The notes under the pieces were generated by a model, which had not been told where the DNA came from, made no database searches, and was given only the letters and a program-made list of their open reading frames with translations. A program made the position numbers and the translations under genes. DNA of 35,535 nt from a virus: positions 1 to 35,535 of IMG/VR virus record IMGVR_UViG_3300042882_001042. One strand, given 5' to 3'. Positions within the stretch are counted from its first letter, which is position 1. Every line of letters starts with the position of its first letter. Below are positions 33,699 through 35,535 of this stretch, piece by piece.

Positions 33699-35531
33699 AT
33701 GGGAGCATTATTAGAATCAGGATTAGTTGGTAACATCGGGTTAAAACACCTTAAAGTTATCAAAGAAGACACAATCAACAAATGGGACAAATTAGGATTC
33801 TTAGAGGGTCTTAAAGGTCACATGAGAGAAAACGTTGCACAATTATATGAAAACCAAGCATCGTATTTAATTAACGAAGCATCATCTACATCTGATACAG
33901 GTGCATTTGAAACAGTGGTTTTCCCAATTGTTAGAAGAGTATTCTCTAAATTATTATCTAACGACATCGTTTCTGTACAAGCTATGAACTTACCAATCGG
34001 TAAATTATTCTACTTCGTACCAAACATCCAATCGTATACTGAAGATTCAACATCTACTAATGGTATTCACCGTAAACCTTACGGAGCACCTGGGTATGAC
34101 AACGCAATTGACGGACCTGATGGACCAGGAAGTGGTTACGACTACAACAACACTAAAGACCTTTACGATAGATTCTATGAAGGTAACGAACCAGCTTTAG
34201 ACCCACCAGGTTTATATGACTATTCAAAAGGACAATTCTCTGCTGTTACTCATTTAAGTACTAATGGAACTAAAGTTGTTACTGTTGCTTGGGCTGGTGA
34301 TTCATTAGTACCTTCTTCGTATTCAACTAGTGACTATAGAAAAGTATTAATCGTTATGTCAGGTTTTGCATCTAATGGAGCGGGTAAATTAATCGGTCCT
34401 GATGGTCAACCAATGGACAATGAATCTTTCTTAGCTGATTTAACTATTAAAGGTGTTGGAACTAACTGGTATACATCTGCAAATACAACTAACCCTTACT
34501 TATTTAGAGTTGTTACTCAAAGATATGGTAAAGGTATTGTTGAGTACGGAAACAACAACTCTACATTATTATTCCCTGAAAGTAAAACAGGTGGTGGTCA
34601 ATATGACAACTTATGTGATGCTGAAGGAAAAATCTATTTAGAGGTTGATTTACAAGTACCAGTATGTATTACTTGTGGTGGTTCAATGGACGGTTACACA
34701 GGTTCAACATTCTCAAGTAACACAGAAAATAACAACGCATTCGTTGCTAGTTATAGAATCTACAAAAACTTAGAGTTTGAAGATAGAATTGGTGAGGTTT
34801 CTTTTGACTTAATGTCAGTAACTGTTTCTGTAACAGAAAGAAAATTAAGAGCACAATGGTCTCCTGAAATGGCACAAGACGTTGCTGCATTCCACAACAT
34901 CGATGCTGAAGCTGAATTAACAGCTTTATTATCTGAGCAAGTTGCGGCTGAAATCGACCGTGAAATCTTAAGAGATTTACGTAAAGGTGCAGCATGGAAC
35001 TTACGTTGGGATTACAATGGTTGGAAACGTTTAGGGTCTTCTGCAGTTCCTTACACTCAAAAAGACTGGAACCAAACGCTTATCACAGCGATTAACCAAA
35101 TCTCTGCTCAAATCCACAAATCTACATTAAGAGGTGGGGCTAACTGGATTGTAGTTTCTTCTGAAATCTCAGCTATCTTTGACGATTTAGAATACTTCCA
35201 CGTATCAAACGCTTCTCCTGAGCAAGACCAATACAACATGGGTATTGAAAGAGTTGGTACTCTTGCAGGACGTTACCAAGTTTACCGTGACCCTTACTTC
35301 CCACCAAACCAAGTGTTAATGGGACACAAAGGAACATCATTGTTAGACACAGGTTATATCTACGCACCATACGTACCATTACAATTAACTCCAACAATGT
35401 ATAACCCATTCAACTTTACACCTATCAAAGGTATTATGACACGTTACGCTAAGAAAATGGTTAATAACCGTTTCTACGGACGTATCACAGTTGATGGTGT
35501 TAGAACATTCGACTTAAGAGAATTGAGATAA
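33699..35531 (+). CDS. 23: major capsid protein (T4 gp23-like)
   Basis: 610 residues. The N-terminus MGALLESGLVGNIGLKHLKV is of gp23 type, and VVFPIVRRVFSKLLSNDIVS with SVQAMNLPIGKLFYFVPNIQ (about 73-112) are the best-kept gp23 segments, as are KLRAQWSPEMAQDVAAFHNI and AELTALLSEQVAAEIDREIL (about 381-424) and the C-terminal NRFYGRITVDG. A likely prohead-protease site is LINE|ASS after E60, close to the T4 gp23 cleavage at residue 65. No promoter box is evident just upstream; it is probably expressed with the scaffold gene. The stop lies 4 bases before the window end. Confidence 0.96.
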   Translation: MGALLESGLVGNIGLKHLKVIKEDTINKWDKLGFLEGLKGHMRENVAQLYENQASYLINEASSTSDTGAFETVVFPIVRRVFSKLLSNDIVSVQAMNLPIGKLFYFVPNIQSYTEDSTSTNGIHRKPYGAPGYDNAIDGPDGPGSGYDYNNTKDLYDRFYEGNEPALDPPGLYDYSKGQFSAVTHLSTNGTKVVTVAWAGDSLVPSSYSTSDYRKVLIVMSGFASNGAGKLIGPDGQPMDNESFLADLTIKGVGTNWYTSANTTNPYLFRVVTQRYGKGIVEYGNNNSTLLFPESKTGGGQYDNLCDAEGKIYLEVDLQVPVCITCGGSMDGYTGSTFSSNTENNNAFVASYRIYKNLEFEDRIGEVSFDLMSVTVSVTERKLRAQWSPEMAQDVAAFHNIDAEAELTALLSEQVAAEIDREILRDLRKGAAWNLRWDYNGWKRLGSSAVPYTQKDWNQTLITAINQISAQIHKSTLRGGANWIVVSSEISAIFDDLEYFHVSNASPEQDQYNMGIERVGTLAGRYQVYRDPYFPPNQVLMGHKGTSLLDTGYIYAPYVPLQLTPTMYNPFNFTPIKGIMTRYAKKMVNNRFYGRITVDGVRTFDLRELR

Positions 35532-35535
35532 TCAA

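Noticed and set aside
1-35535. Prophage integration genes or attachment sites
   Set aside because: No integrase, repressor or tRNA-duplicating repeat was seen; the gene content is that of a lytic T4-like phage.

Overview
The window is part of a large T4-like myovirus genome that very probably infects a Bacteroidota (Flavobacterium-type) host. Phage identity comes from the terL, portal, prohead protease, core/scaffold, major capsid run at the right end, in T4-like order. The host is inferred from AT-rich DNA, the absence of Shine-Dalgarno sequences (starts are preceded by A/T-rich sequence), and several promoters matching the Bacteroidota consensus TTTG-N19/20-TAnnTTTG. No integrase, attachment site, CRISPR array or insertion sequence was seen.

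Layout. (1) 1-6100: a tRNA and small-RNA region with 17 recognisable tRNAs (His, Arg x2, Ser, Pro, Lys, Trp, Glu, Ala, Asp, three CAT tRNAs including an initiator-like one, Gly, Leu x2, Thr), three tRNA-like elements with abnormal anticodon regions, many structured spacer RNAs, two HNH endonucleases and several tiny genes. (2) 6100-8480, plus strand: membrane proteins, a Dps/ferritin-like protein and a 58-residue lipoprotein. (3) 8481-13161, minus strand: M15 peptidase, DUF2061 and PspC membrane proteins, two HAD phosphatases, small genes, a 492-residue protein of unknown function and a cysteine-cluster protein. (4) 13222-18681: a phage-encoded tmRNA, an acidic protein, an M20-type peptidase, a ClpC-like AAA+ unfoldase without N-domain, and a divergent double-UVR protein. 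(5) 18710-21237: a beta-hydroxylase/sulfotransferase pair, a KTSC protein and a nucleotidyltransferase. (6) 21293-35531, plus strand: Thr/Pro-repeat protein, acidic structural proteins, terminase, portal, probable core proteins, prohead protease, scaffold and major capsid protein.

Two regulatory signals recur. Host-type promoters (TTTG-N19/20-TAnnTTTG) precede the tmRNA, the lipoprotein, the gene at 6197 and the small gene at 3369. A second box, TATTTAT(A/T), lies just upstream of most virion and accessory genes, often exactly 3 bases before ATG; it is proposed as the T4-type late promoter of this phage.

The most interesting possibility is a phage protein-turnover module in region 4: tmRNA tagging, an unfoldase that keeps a ClpP-docking loop, a candidate UVR adaptor and a small-peptide metallopeptidase within 5.5 kb. 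Next in interest are the overlapping hydroxylase and sulfotransferase genes, an HNH gene whose stop codon is the anticodon of a tRNA-Leu, and tRNA-like RNAs that lack a usable anticodon loop. Functions are read from motifs and context; no database search was run.
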